From contig JAKFVU010000002.1 in assembly GCA_021732025.1 (NCBI GenBank), positions 1 through 64,000 of the forward strand: a stretch of 64,000 nucleotides of DNA, in the 5' to 3' direction. The position numbers and the translations under genes are program-made. Of this stretch, positions 7,721-15,903 are shown piece after piece (the stretch's first letter is position 1; each line of letters starts with the position of its first letter). This DNA is from Candidatus Obscuribacterales bacterium (GTDB taxonomy: Bacteria > Cyanobacteriota > Vampirovibrionia > Obscuribacterales > Obscuribacteraceae). The notes under the pieces are model-generated. The model searched no databases. It was not told the origin of the DNA and was given only the letters and a program-made list of their open reading frames with translations.

Positions 7721-8039
7721 GCTCGAAATCAAGTCACGCTGGTTCTCAACCAGTTTTAAGACTGAAAGTAAGTTTTGCCACCAGCAGCAGTGCCATCCCA
7801 GGAAGGCAATTATTATACTAGTCACAAGTAAGCTTTAGACCAAAGTACTTTGAAATCGAAGAAAGCTAGGGACCATTAGCTACACTTCGCGGGTTTGATA
7901 TCAAAACCTACTAATTCCAGCCGTCTTACATGCAGCAAACTTTGGTGCTCTTCAGGTTATGCCTGCTAAGCAAAGATGCCATCAGAAAAAGTCGAAGTCA
8001 TAATGCTAGGATAGACTTAAGCTACCGTGAGTTATTTAG
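7721..8039. other. Intergenic stretch with no gene seen
   Basis: No ORF with coding character, repeat copy or strong hairpin is seen. It presumably carries the promoter of the gene at 8040. Confidence 0.4.
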
Positions 8040-9191
8040 ATGAAAGTTGATAGAAAAGTCACCACTGTACTTACCTTACTGACAATTTCGCTGGGTTACG
8101 CAGATGCGAGCATTGCGTCATCGCAATTAAATTTAAAAAAACCCGGTCAATATATAACTGCGAAATGCCAATTCGAAGACAAGATACACCCCATTCTGGG
8201 AACTATGGCAAAAAGCGGATTGAAATCTGGACCAATCAATCGCTCTGTTTTTATCGAGCTAATCAATTACCGACCTCCAGCCTGTTCTCAAATCTGGAGA
8301 CGCGATTTTTACAAGGTCGAGATGGATACTGCTGCAAAATGTTGCAGTACAGCTAAGGGAATGACTAAGACACAGGTTGAAACTTTGTTAGGTCAGCCAG
8401 CAGTAATAGCAAATACTCAGATGTTGGATGAGTCCGTTATCCCTCGAGAACTTTGGCTTTATAGGTTTGGAGGCAATAACATTCCGCTTGGTCTTACTTT
8501 TGAAAGAAATAAATGCGTACAAGCTGTAACCTGCGACAAGATTAAAGCAGTTCAGATGCGACTTTCGCGCTATTACCCCATAGCTCCAGCTATACATCCA
8601 ATTTTAAAAATATTGCCAGGACCAACGGCAAGTTTGCGAAGCTTTGAAATGCCAGTCTTTAGAAAATTGAAGGATGGCTTTGTTCTGGCTGACGTCGACA
8701 ATTGGCGCAAACTATATGGCACTGCTGAAAAGGAGGCTGCGAAACAATTTTGCAAGAAAGTTGCTGGCCGCTCTAAAGCAGATGTAATAACTCTCGTTGG
8801 TCAACCATTCTATAAGGGTGGCTCAGTCCATGGATGGTCGTGCGCAAAGCCTAATCAGGATATTTGGCTTTACACTTTTGGAAGAACCAATGTCCTTGTA
8901 CGACTAATTTTTGATACAGACAAATGCATAAAATCGGAACTCTATGCTCAGCCGGACGACCTCATTTACCAACGTTGGCGAGAAAATGAACTCGCAACTT
9001 TTTCCATTGGCAAGACCATAAAAGAGATTATTGATCATGAAGGGATTCCGACTGGGGCAACTGATGAGTCCCAAGGCAGTGCCGTGGGCGACTCTTCTAT
9101 GTACTTCGCCTCGGCGCCGAGTAGTGGAGTTATCATTTTGCTTGTTGGTGGAAAATGCACCAAAACACAATTGTCTCAAATTTCGCAGTAG
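8040..9191 (+). CDS. Secreted protein with repeated BamE/SmpA-like modules
   Basis: A signal peptide ('VLTLLTISLGYADASIA') leads a 383-residue protein made of similar modules. Two are clear: 'GMTKTQVETLLGQPAV...RELWLYRFGGNN...LTFERNKC' and 'GRSKADVITLVGQPFY...DIWLYTFGRTN...LIFDTDKC'. A third, weaker one ('GKTIKEIIDHEGIPTG...IILLVGGKC') closes the chain. The pattern (short helix, lGqP turn, W-Y strand, strand ending in Cys) is that of the BamE/SmpA or BLIP fold, usually an envelope protein-interaction domain. Each module ends in a Cys, so disulfides are possible. Function is unknown. Confidence 0.65.
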   Translation: MKVDRKVTTVLTLLTISLGYADASIASSQLNLKKPGQYITAKCQFEDKIHPILGTMAKSGLKSGPINRSVFIELINYRPPACSQIWRRDFYKVEMDTAAKCCSTAKGMTKTQVETLLGQPAVIANTQMLDESVIPRELWLYRFGGNNIPLGLTFERNKCVQAVTCDKIKAVQMRLSRYYPIAPAIHPILKILPGPTASLRSFEMPVFRKLKDGFVLADVDNWRKLYGTAEKEAAKQFCKKVAGRSKADVITLVGQPFYKGGSVHGWSCAKPNQDIWLYTFGRTNVLVRLIFDTDKCIKSELYAQPDDLIYQRWRENELATFSIGKTIKEIIDHEGIPTGATDESQGSAVGDSSMYFASAPSSGVIILLVGGKCTKTQLSQISQ

Positions 9192-9238
9192 TAGAGATTA
9201 TTGAACTTTGTTGTTCTTTCTATCTGGCGAGCCAGCTA

Positions 9239-9427
9239 CTAAATTCCAGTTAGGCCTCGAAAGAGTGAGATGACAAAGTGGAGTCCGACTCTCACACCGA
9301 GAGCATCAAACCTAAACCAGAAAATCAGGCAGATTAAGCAGCAAAGTAGCACAAAATAACCGCGGTTAGTACCAGCGAATGAATTGGTTAGAAAGCCTAG
9401 CTGTCTTTCAATGCTCTTCTTTACCAT
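9239..9427 (-). CDS. Possible small membrane protein
   Basis: The 62-residue ORF has one strong hydrophobic segment ('YFVLLCCLICLIFWF') and a second amphipathic one. It fills an otherwise empty 9192-9646 interval. No Shine-Dalgarno or family supports it, so it may be a chance ORF. Confidence 0.25.
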   Translation of the reverse strand: MVKKSIERQLGFLTNSFAGTNRGYFVLLCCLICLIFWFRFDALGVRVGLHFVISLFRGLTGI

Positions 9428-9646
9428 GAGCAGGATGTTCTTTCCTCTGATAATCTCAATACTCAGCTTATCACGGGGTTGCTATGTGACTAACCTACCA
9501 ACTCAGGAAAGACTAGCAAACGCTTACTAGCGATTGATTTCACCACTGGATATAATCATTAATTGTCGCTTTGTACGAGCTTGGAATATAAAGCAGAATC
9601 GTGATGGATGCAAATCAGAAATTTAACCAAAATTCTGGAGGGTTTG

Positions 9647-10036
9647 ATGGCCAGACTTAGTTTCAAGCTTACAGAGGACGAACGCGGACTAGTTTCACAA
9701 ACAAGAATTTTGGTCGATGACATAGACATCCTCAGCGAAATTGGAGCGAACCTTTTAGGCATAGAATCACCGATTTTTTTCTCACAGCCAGCACTGAAAA
9801 GCAGCGGTGAGCTTTTGATTGGTCAATGTTCGTGCGGTGTAATTGATTGCAGAAATGCCGTAATGATAACTCATCATTCTCACGACTATGTTGAATGGAC
9901 AGCGCGCGACCAAGACAGCAACTCTTGGTGTACTCGCGATACTGTCAATGGTGCCCTCGACAAATTTACTTTTGTACGCTCAGAATATGATACCGCTCTA
10001 GAGAAGGGCTCAAGATTAGCCAAGAAAGTACTATAG
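9647..10036 (+). CDS. Conserved hypothetical protein with CxCGxxDC motif
   Basis: I start at ATG 9647, which has a GGAGG site 5 nt upstream; the ORF track's earlier start does not. The 129-residue protein has 'GQCSCGVIDCRNAVM', a Cys cluster, followed by 'YVEWTARDQ' and 'LDKFTFVRSEYDTAL'. The order LL-G-C-CG-xx-C, then V-W, then F-F-x-YxxAL is known to me from an unnamed family scattered in actinobacteria and others. The three Cys could bind a metal. No function is assigned. The gene stands alone. Confidence 0.6.
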   Translation: MARLSFKLTEDERGLVSQTRILVDDIDILSEIGANLLGIESPIFFSQPALKSSGELLIGQCSCGVIDCRNAVMITHHSHDYVEWTARDQDSNSWCTRDTVNGALDKFTFVRSEYDTALEKGSRLAKKVL

Positions 10037-10205
10037 CCAGCAGTCAATAAAATCCTCTATTATGGAGGTCACCAATCGTTGAAGTTAGTCTGGCCTAGGA
10101 TAAGCAGTAATGAGTTCGCCTATTATGCCGTTTACTATTACCTCAAGCGAGTGATTACGTCGACCATTAGCCATTCCTATTACACGTATTGGCTGCCCTT
10201 TTAAA

Positions 10206-10683
10206 AAGAGGGCTGTACTAAGATCTTTAGGAAGAAGATCTCGGGTGCGTACAGCCACCGGCCGGAATTTGAAAAAATGCTTGATCAGGTTCGTGCAGGC
10301 GATACGGTTGTGGTCTGGAAGCTCGATCATTGGCGCGTTCAACCAGGACCTTGCTGGAGACGACAGAGTTGTTTGCAAGCGCTGGAGCCAAATTTAAGTC
10401 AATTTCAGAGCCATGGGCTGATACAACAACTCCAGCAGGCAAAATGATCATGACGGTTTTCGCCGGCATTGCCGAATTCGAGCGCGAGCTAATTCGTGAA
10501 CGAACGGGGGCTGGCCGCTCAGCCACTCTCAAGCGTGGCGTAAAGTTCGGACGGCCAGTGTCACTATCCGACGAACAAAAGTAAATGGCCGTGAAGCTAC
10601 GCAAAGATGGTCATTCAATGAAAGAGATCGCTGCAGCGTTTGGGGTTCATGTGGCAACAGTTTATCGGCTGGGTATCACTTAG
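10206..10683 (+). pseudogene. Broken serine recombinase (resolvase/invertase family)
   Basis: Three pieces of one resolvase are spread over two frames. The first reads 'GCTKIFRKKISGA...FEKMLDQVRAGDTVVVWKLDH'. After a one-base deletion near 10328 the frame changes to 'ARSTRTLLET...SEPWADTTTPAGKMIMTVFAGIAEFERELIRERTGAGR' and 'GVKFGRPVSLSDEQK'. An in-frame TAA at 10582-10584, where a Gln codon is expected, separates it from the C-terminal helix-turn-helix ('MKEIAAAFGVHVATVYRLG'). The N-terminal part with the catalytic Ser is absent. The enzyme must be dead; it marks old mobile DNA at the edge of the accessory region. Confidence 0.85.
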
Positions 10684-10685
10684 CT

Positions 10686-11198
10686 ATGACTGATGCGAAA
10701 GAAGACCTCATAAAACTGCTCAATTCCGTTGATGTCGAGACATTGACCGAAGATGGCATTAGCGCTCGTCATGAAGCTCTTGAATCAGAAGGACTTGAAT
10801 CCACTATCGGCAATATATATCGCGATTTATACGATATCCAAGATCGCTTTGAGTTGTTGAGCCAGGGAGAGCGAGTCGAGGTGCTACCTCACATGTTTGA
10901 TCTGATTGAACGAGCAGGTGATCTCGACATTGGTTCGGGTGCGCCCGGTCCAATCACTCACGCGATTGAGTCTACAAGCGAATTTTACCTACCTTTACTA
11001 TTTGCGAGCTTACGGAGGCAGCCTACTCCTTCTAGCTTGCTGATGGTGAATCGATGGGCCAATTCCTTAGAAACAGTCGACGATTTATTGCCTTTCTTAG
11101 CCGAGCTCGAAAAAGCTGCGGCCCATCCCAAAGCATCTGTGACGACAAGGGAAGACGCCATGGATTATCTGAACCATCAGAAGTCTCGTCTCCGGTAA
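10686..11198 (+). CDS. Hypothetical protein, possible immunity-type protein
   Basis: The 170 residues are acidic and mostly helical ('DLIKLLNSVDVETLTED', 'VEVLPHMFDLIERAGD', 'TVDDLLPFLAELEKAAAHP'). The protein has no signal, membrane segment or Cys. It begins 3 nt after the recombinase remnant and lies beside the toxin-cassette region, and its make-up resembles the small helical immunity proteins of polymorphic-toxin loci. That role is only an inference; no family is recognised. No strong Shine-Dalgarno precedes ATG 10686. Confidence 0.5.
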   Translation: MTDAKEDLIKLLNSVDVETLTEDGISARHEALESEGLESTIGNIYRDLYDIQDRFELLSQGERVEVLPHMFDLIERAGDLDIGSGAPGPITHAIESTSEFYLPLLFASLRRQPTPSSLLMVNRWANSLETVDDLLPFLAELEKAAAHPKASVTTREDAMDYLNHQKSRLR

Positions 11199-11317
11199 AG
11201 CGGATTCATGCTGATTAGAAGCAGTCAGACGACATGCCTTGTATGAGCGGTGCACTCGCGCTGAGGTCGTCACGGCCCACCCGCTCAGTGTGAATGTAAG
11301 CGCGACTACTTAGGTGA

Positions 11318-11959
11318 TCATCTTGCTATTCGTTCGGGTAAGTGACTATTCTTTGAGTTCCAGTCGCTATCATATATCCGAACTACTTTCGCTCCTTTAT
11401 AGCTATTATCAGTAAATCTGAATTTACGGCCGCCATCAATGGGTTCAATGTTAGCCCCGCCCGTAGGATAGACAGAAATTAACATTTTGCTCTCCAAAAG
11501 CAATCCGCCCAACGTTTTACGCTCGAGAACAAGCATCGACGGCCAAACGCTAGATCCATAATGTTCAGATTCGTTGTCTATTCCATAACGAATCTTGGCT
11601 GTGACACCGTTTTCTAACTGAAGCTCCTGGACATGATGTCTGTACATTCCACCGTACAGCAATGCCCCAAATACAAATACTAATTCCAAAACGAGTGTAA
11701 CTGGAAGCCATATCAACAAGGATTTTAATCGTCGTTGACGATCCATAGTAAAAATATTTAGAGTTACGATGATAACAGGCAAAACACAGACAATGCCATC
11801 AAACAGTGCTTGAGTGCGTTCATCAGAAAACTTGTAGCCTTGCTCATAAAAGCCCATGGCACCAAGCCACATTCGACCATAAAAATAGACGAAGAAAATG
11901 CAAAAAAAAGAAGCTGTATATTTTAATGTCTGACGTTTTAGATTCTGCCCAAAAATCAT
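11318..11959 (-). CDS. Membrane protein, unknown; possible immunity protein
   Basis: The 213-residue protein has three membrane segments in its N-terminal half ('YTASFFCIFFVYFYGRMWLG', 'ALFDGIVCVLPVIIVTLNIF', 'LLIWLPVTLVLELVFVFGAL') and a soluble, beta-rich C-terminal half. It lies downstream on the same strand of a broken Gly-rich gene end (12125-12221). This repeats the order seen at 14.3-15.9 kb, where a membrane protein follows a toxin C-terminus. On that parallel it may be an immunity protein, but no family match supports it. Confidence 0.5.
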   Translation of the reverse strand: MIFGQNLKRQTLKYTASFFCIFFVYFYGRMWLGAMGFYEQGYKFSDERTQALFDGIVCVLPVIIVTLNIFTMDRQRRLKSLLIWLPVTLVLELVFVFGALLYGGMYRHHVQELQLENGVTAKIRYGIDNESEHYGSSVWPSMLVLERKTLGGLLLESKMLISVYPTGGANIEPIDGGRKFRFTDNSYKGAKVVRIYDSDWNSKNSHLPERIAR

Positions 11960-12063
11960 CTATCAATCCACATTCCGCCGGTAGTTGCTTCCAATCTTCA
12001 AGATGTAGCTTAAATCAGATTACCACAACAATTTGCGAAAAAAGTCAGCTAATGGTGTTTGAG

Positions 12064-12104
12064 AAAAGCAGGAATTCCTTCCAATAGAGAAGAAATTCCT
12101 GTTC
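12064..12104 (-). terminator. Intrinsic terminator of the broken gene at 12.1-12.2 kb
   Basis: On the minus strand CAGGAATT pairs with AATTCCTG around a loop of about 17 nt and is followed by CTTTTC. It lies 20 nt beyond the stop of the Gly-rich remnant. Confidence 0.5.
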
Positions 12105-12124
12105 TAAATCAGGTCAACTAAATA

Positions 12125-12221
12125 CTATTTGCTGCTACCGCTTCCTGCGCTGTTGCCAAGCCCAGCACCTCCAATCGAAAACCGCCAACGTTGCTCTTTG
12201 TATAAGATCTCACCAAATTTC
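12125..12221 (-). pseudogene. 3' remnant of a gene cut off by repeat element C
   Basis: The last 31 codons of a minus-strand gene are open from the left edge of repeat copy C to TAG at 12125. They end in a Gly/Ser-rich tail ('FSIGGAGLGNSAGSGSSK'). A possible TerD-like reading ('FGEILYKEQRWRF') is too short to trust. The reading frame has no start and the upstream part is missing on the other side of the element, so the gene is truncated. A terminator follows it, as expected for a true 3' end. Confidence 0.5.
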
Positions 12222-12587
12222 TACTTGAACTCAGACAACTGTGGCACCACTTTCTATTGCGAGCCTATGTAGGCCAGTTTGTAGAGCTAGAAAAATCACT
12301 CGCTTTTGTAGAAGAGCGAAAATGTTGAACTATGCTCAGAAAGCGGTGCTTCAAAATAGTCTACCTGTATGAAATTTGTAGCACCAGCTGACAAACTGTC
12401 GCAAGCACATGCTCGAAAGTTTCTATTGGTTGGAGCCAATTTTGGCGGCATAGGGAATAGGCAAACGGAAGCCATCTATATGCTGGCACTCCAAAGTCGT
12501 GTATTAAAAGTCAATTTAGCGAGTCTTAAGTGACACCTGATGCCACTGTGCAATATTCAGATTCTAATTGAACGACTGGAATGATTG
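12222..12587 (+). repeat. Left half of the 580-bp inverted-repeat element (copy C)
   Basis: It starts with TACTTGAACTCAGACAA, the element's left end, and follows copies A and B almost base for base (for example TTGGCGGCATAGGGAATAGG) until ATGATTG at 12581-12587, where similarity stops abruptly. The missing right half starts with the same ATGATTG in copy D at 17657. Confidence 0.85.
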
Positions 12588-12711
12588 CTTTGGAAGTGGT
12601 GCTGGAGTAGGGACATCTATCGATTATGATGTCGGTTCTGGTGGCGCCGGTATTTTTTTCAATGGCGGTAACATAAGCATTAGAAGCAACACACTGATTC
12701 AATCTAACTAG
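12588..12711 (+). pseudogene. 3' remnant of a Gly-rich protein gene, cut by repeat C
   Basis: Directly after the end of copy C the plus strand is open for 41 codons to TAG at 12709-12711: 'FGSGAGVGTSIDYDVGSGG', then 'IFFNGGNISIRSN'. A strong terminator follows, so this is the genuine 3' end of a gene whose body is gone. The Gly/Ser-rich composition would suit the tail of a secreted or RHS-type protein, but the family cannot be named. Confidence 0.5.
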
Positions 12712-12723
12712 AAATAAGGATCT

Positions 12724-12759
12724 GGATAGCAGCGTTTTTCAACGCTGCTATCCTTTTTT
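12724..12759 (+). terminator. Strong intrinsic terminator
   Basis: A perfect 13-bp stem (GGATAGCAGCGTT / AACGCTGCTATCC) with a 4-nt loop is followed by TTTTTT. It lies 13 nt after the stop of the Gly-rich gene remnant. Confidence 0.9.
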
Positions 12760-12798
12760 CTGTATGATTGCTTTAGCTGTGTAGTTTGGAATCAGTCT

Positions 12799-13446
12799 AT
12801 GACAATTATTTGGTGTGCATTTGCGTCTATATTGCTTTCTATTTGCCTTTGTACATCAGCCAGGGCGGATAGCTACTTTCTTGCTGATGCAGATGGACTA
12901 GAACAATTATGGAAAGGTTTTGCGTTAAATGATATCGACATTTTCGATCTGACTGCTGACCTAAATCCGAAATCGGAAGAAGCCGATAAAAGCGATAGAA
13001 AAGTCATGTTGGAGAGTTTCAAGATTCTTCCTGTAGTAAGGATAGACAGGGGAGACACTGCTATTTATGTAAATCCTGACAACGTTTCTCTGCCCGACAG
13101 GCGCGGCATGACCATCCTCCGTCATCGTGACAGGATTCGAAGTCTAGTATTCGAATTGATAAAGTCTTGGCACGAATACCAACGACTGAAAATCTCAGAA
13201 TCTCAAGATATTGATGACATCCTGAAGACAAAAAATCTACAGCATAAACTTATGGTGAAATGTGGTGCAAACTACTTAGAAAAGGCCGAAAGCTGCATGT
13301 CGAGATATTCGCCAGAAGAGTTATCTGCAATTAAGACAGCTTTACCGGGCAGTTTTCCAGTAAAGCGTAAAACTGGTACGAGGTACCACCCCCAAGAGCA
13401 AATACTTTTAGAACCGAATACTTTTCAGGCATCACCTAATCCCTAG
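12799..13446 (+). CDS. Secreted hypothetical protein
   Basis: A signal peptide ('AFASILLSICLCTSARA') precedes about 190 polar residues with no known motif. The middle is charged ('LRHRDRIRSLVFELIKSWHE'); three Cys in the mature part ('KCGANYLEKAESC') could form a disulfide. It lies between repeat copies C and A and behind a strong terminator, so it must have its own promoter in 12760-12798, where I cannot identify one. It may be a cassette gene carried with the repeats. Confidence 0.55.
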   Translation: MTIIWCAFASILLSICLCTSARADSYFLADADGLEQLWKGFALNDIDIFDLTADLNPKSEEADKSDRKVMLESFKILPVVRIDRGDTAIYVNPDNVSLPDRRGMTILRHRDRIRSLVFELIKSWHEYQRLKISESQDIDDILKTKNLQHKLMVKCGANYLEKAESCMSRYSPEELSAIKTALPGSFPVKRKTGTRYHPQEQILLEPNTFQASPNP

Positions 13447-13555
13447 AAAAACGTATTTCTGTAAAAATTTGCACCCGGAGGACCAGTCAGTTTTTTCTTC
13501 TATTGCTTAAACTTTACCGAAAATGATGATTTGGGGACCTTTTTTGTCACTATTC

Positions 13556-14135
13556 TACTTGAACTCAGACAACTGTGGCACCACTTTCTATTGCGAGCCT
13601 ATGTAGGCCAGTTTGTAGAGCTAGAAAAATCACTCGCTTTTGTAGAAGAGCGAAAATGTTGAACTATGCTCGGAAAGCGGTGGTTCAAAATAGTCTACTT
13701 GTAGAAAATTTGTAGCACCAGCTGACAAACTGTCGCAAGCACATGCTCGAAACTTTCTATTGGTTGGAGCCAATTTTGGCGGCATAGGGAATAGGCAAAC
13801 GGAAGCCATCTATATGCTGGCACTCCAAAGTCGTGTATGAAAAATCAATTTAGCGGGTCTGAAGTGACAGCTGTTGCCACTGTGCAATATTCAGATTCTA
13901 GTTGAACGACTGGCATGATTGATGGGAATAAGCACACTTAGCAAAATGCTGATTATGTAGACTAAACATGGTGCCTACAAGATGTCTACAAACGCGCTTG
14001 TAGAAAATGCCACTGAGATGGTGCCTGTTGCACTATTAAATAGTCATGCCACCGGCCATATAAGTTCGACGCCTACAAACATGCCTACACAGTCGCCGAA
14101 ACATTCTCTACACCGACCTTGTGTGAGTTCAAGTA
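13556..14135 (+). mobile_element. Complete non-coding 580-bp inverted-repeat element (copy A)
   Basis: The ends are TACTTGAACTCAGACAA and TTGTGTGAGTTCAAGTA, which are inverted repeats with one mismatch in 17. Inside, short TGTAG motifs dominate the left part (near 13600, 13613, 13640, 13698 and 13710) and CTACA motifs the right part (near 13974, 13984, 14071, 14083 and 14108), so the two halves mirror each other beyond the tips. No transposase is encoded. A 73-codon ORF at 13982 is shared with copy D but loses its start in copy B, so I take it as non-coding. It resembles a large MITE or another non-autonomous element; the family is unknown to me. Confidence 0.8.
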
Positions 14136-14240
14136 CAACCCAAGTAACAGAGAAGAAGGGGCTTTTAATCCCTGACTGTGTTAAATGGATAGGGATATTT
14201 TAAAAGGAAAGAAAAAGTGCCACTAACTGCAGTGCCTCTC

Positions 14241-14279
14241 AAAAAAAAGGTCGTTGGCCTGTGTTCTAAGGCCAGCGAC
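14241..14279 (-). terminator. Intrinsic terminator of the RHS/immunity unit
   Basis: On the minus strand GTCGCTGGCC pairs with GGCCAACGAC (one mismatch) and is followed by CCTTTTTTTT. It lies just past the stop of the membrane protein at 14294. Confidence 0.85.
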
Positions 14280-14293
14280 TCACGACATATAAT

Positions 14294-14857
14294 CTAATTT
14301 GCTGCAAGTACGTGAATCGTTCTATTCCACCTAGTGTTTAGTATGAGCCCACTTACGGAAATTCCGGAAACAAGAAATAAGAATATTGGGAAATTATCAA
14401 GGCATTGCTTATACAAGCAGAGTCGATACAATGCTACAACGCTATAGGCGTACAACTTCTCTGCCTCACTCAACGACTCGCAAGGAACGGGAACAAACGA
14501 TTCGCACCAGAAAAAAACAAAACAACTCTTTTCTGAAAAGATAAGCTTTTCGTTCTCTCTAAGCCAAGTCTGATCCGGATTGCTTTGAGTCCACACAACA
14601 GAACCAGCGGCTGCTGAAACAAGCGAGAAAACCAACACCCTAACAAAATTGCGCAGTTGCTTCTCCCTAGACGGCCGAAAGCAACTGCGCAAAAGGCCAG
14701 CTATCGATGCTACCAGAAGCGCTAAAATCAGGAAATCACTTGTTTTTGAATATGCGAGAACGAATCCACTTAGTGTTATTGGAAAGCCAAGACAAGCGAA
14801 ATAGTAGATCCCCGGTAGTATAATTAGTGATCCTATAAAACTGAGACCGAACCACAT
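14294..14857 (-). CDS. Membrane protein, candidate immunity protein for the RHS metalloprotease
   Basis: The 187-residue protein has about four hydrophobic segments ('IGSLIILPGIYYFACLGF', 'FLILALLVASIAGLL', 'VLVFSLVSAAAGSVVW', 'FPIFLFLVSGISVSGLIL') and a Cys-rich loop between the third and fourth ('SCFVFFWCESFVPVPCES'). An AAGGA site lies 7 nt before the ATG. It is the only gene between the RHS toxin-like end and a strong terminator, on the same strand and 129 nt downstream; immunity genes normally sit there. No sequence family is recognised, so immunity is inferred from position alone. Confidence 0.6.
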   Translation of the reverse strand: MWFGLSFIGSLIILPGIYYFACLGFPITLSGFVLAYSKTSDFLILALLVASIAGLLRSCFRPSREKQLRNFVRVLVFSLVSAAAGSVVWTQSNPDQTWLRENEKLIFSEKSCFVFFWCESFVPVPCESLSEAEKLYAYSVVALYRLCLYKQCLDNFPIFLFLVSGISVSGLILNTRWNRTIHVLAAN

Positions 14858-14986
14858 TGTCTTTATCCTTAGTTTGCCCCAAAGTAAAAAACTAGTTCAA
14901 GAAAACCAAATTGTCAAGAAGCCACTTGAGGCCGACCTGTTTAGATCGACTCCAAGCCAACTCAGGCTACAATCACTTAACCTAGT

Positions 14987-15902
14987 TTACTCAAGTTGAC
15001 GCCCATTCCACGGGGATCCTCTACCAATATGACGGAGCTGAGATTCAGTAATATCAAATCTGGGCTTCGCTTCGTTAACCCCACCAACCTTATCCTTCAA
15101 CCAGCTACCCTGACCCATGATGTTGTCTTGCCCATATTTGGGTATGCCGTGACCCAATCCAAGCATGTGGCCGACCTCATGAGCTGAACGCCCCTGCAGC
15201 TTAGTGCCCCATGCACCTCTAGTATTGAGTTCAGAGAGTGGTTGACCCCTTTCACCAGATTGGGTGAATCCAGTGTGTTTTCTATTATCAGATGTCTTAG
15301 CCGACAAATCTACGATATTTCTGCCGTCGGCATCATCACGGAAAGCCCGGACGTTAATCACGTGATCGCCCCTTGCGGCCTTCCACTGATAGTTAATCGC
15401 TCCAATCTGTTCAGCAGGTATTTTCTCAGAACCAGGAGGGACATTACGATAACTCAAAGGGATAGAAACATCGACTACGTTCAGTTTAGTTACTTCGTCG
15501 ACGTGATTTTCAACCCTAAAATACAACCCATCTGGATCAGTATGATTCAGCCCATCGTTCGAGCAATACGCATACAAGTTCATGCCAGCCTTGTAGCCAA
15601 TCGGATCCGGCTGCAAGAAGCGCCCCATACCTGGGTGGAAGTAACGGGCCTTGTAATGGTAAAGCCCAAGCTCTTCTTCATAGCGTTGGCCCGTATAACC
15701 AATAGTGGTGCCGGGCAAAGTTGCTGCACTTTCACCGAACGGGCCGTATTTGTAGACACTAGTAACCGCACCCGTGCTCGGGTTCGACTGCGCAATCACC
15801 GAACCATGATGGTCATGGTGAATGTAGGTGAGCACGCCAGCAGAGGTCATCTGCAGAACTGGCTCTTCAGCACCAGCATAGACGTAGCGTGTGGTCAGAG
15901 TG
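14987..15902 (-). pseudogene. RHS-repeat protein C-terminus with metzincin-type zinc protease domain; 5' end lost at repeat B
   Basis: The frame is open from the edge of repeat copy B and includes 'TRYVYAGAEEPVLQ' before the first ATG at 15850. The first third is the RHS core: 'HHDHHGSVIAQ', 'YKYGPFGE', 'GYTGQRYEEELGLYHYKARY', 'MGRFLQPDPIGY', 'NLYAYCSNDGLNHTDPDGL'. A variable C-terminal domain follows, with 'HEVGHMLGLGH', the HExxHxxGxxH zinc motif, and 'NIMGQGS' as a likely Met-turn, so it is a matrixin-like protease and probably the toxin tip. The export and repeat parts are missing and do not reappear beyond copy B, so this is an orphan C-terminus unless transcribed from the element. The membrane protein at 14294 is the likely immunity partner. 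Confidence 0.8.
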
Positions 15903-15903
15903 C

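Noticed and set aside
10085-10604. Minus-strand ORFs of 97 and 125 codons
   Set aside because: They overlap the recombinase pseudogene, whose protein motifs are unmistakable on the plus strand.
12125-12221. TerD-like C-terminus
   Set aside because: Only about 12 residues recall TerD; too short to assign.
13982-14203. 73-codon ORF in repeat copy A, partly shared with copy D
   Set aside because: The start codon is lost in copy B and the frame runs out of the element into unrelated flanks; the low-complexity Thr/Ser/Pro product reflects the CTACA motifs rather than a protein.
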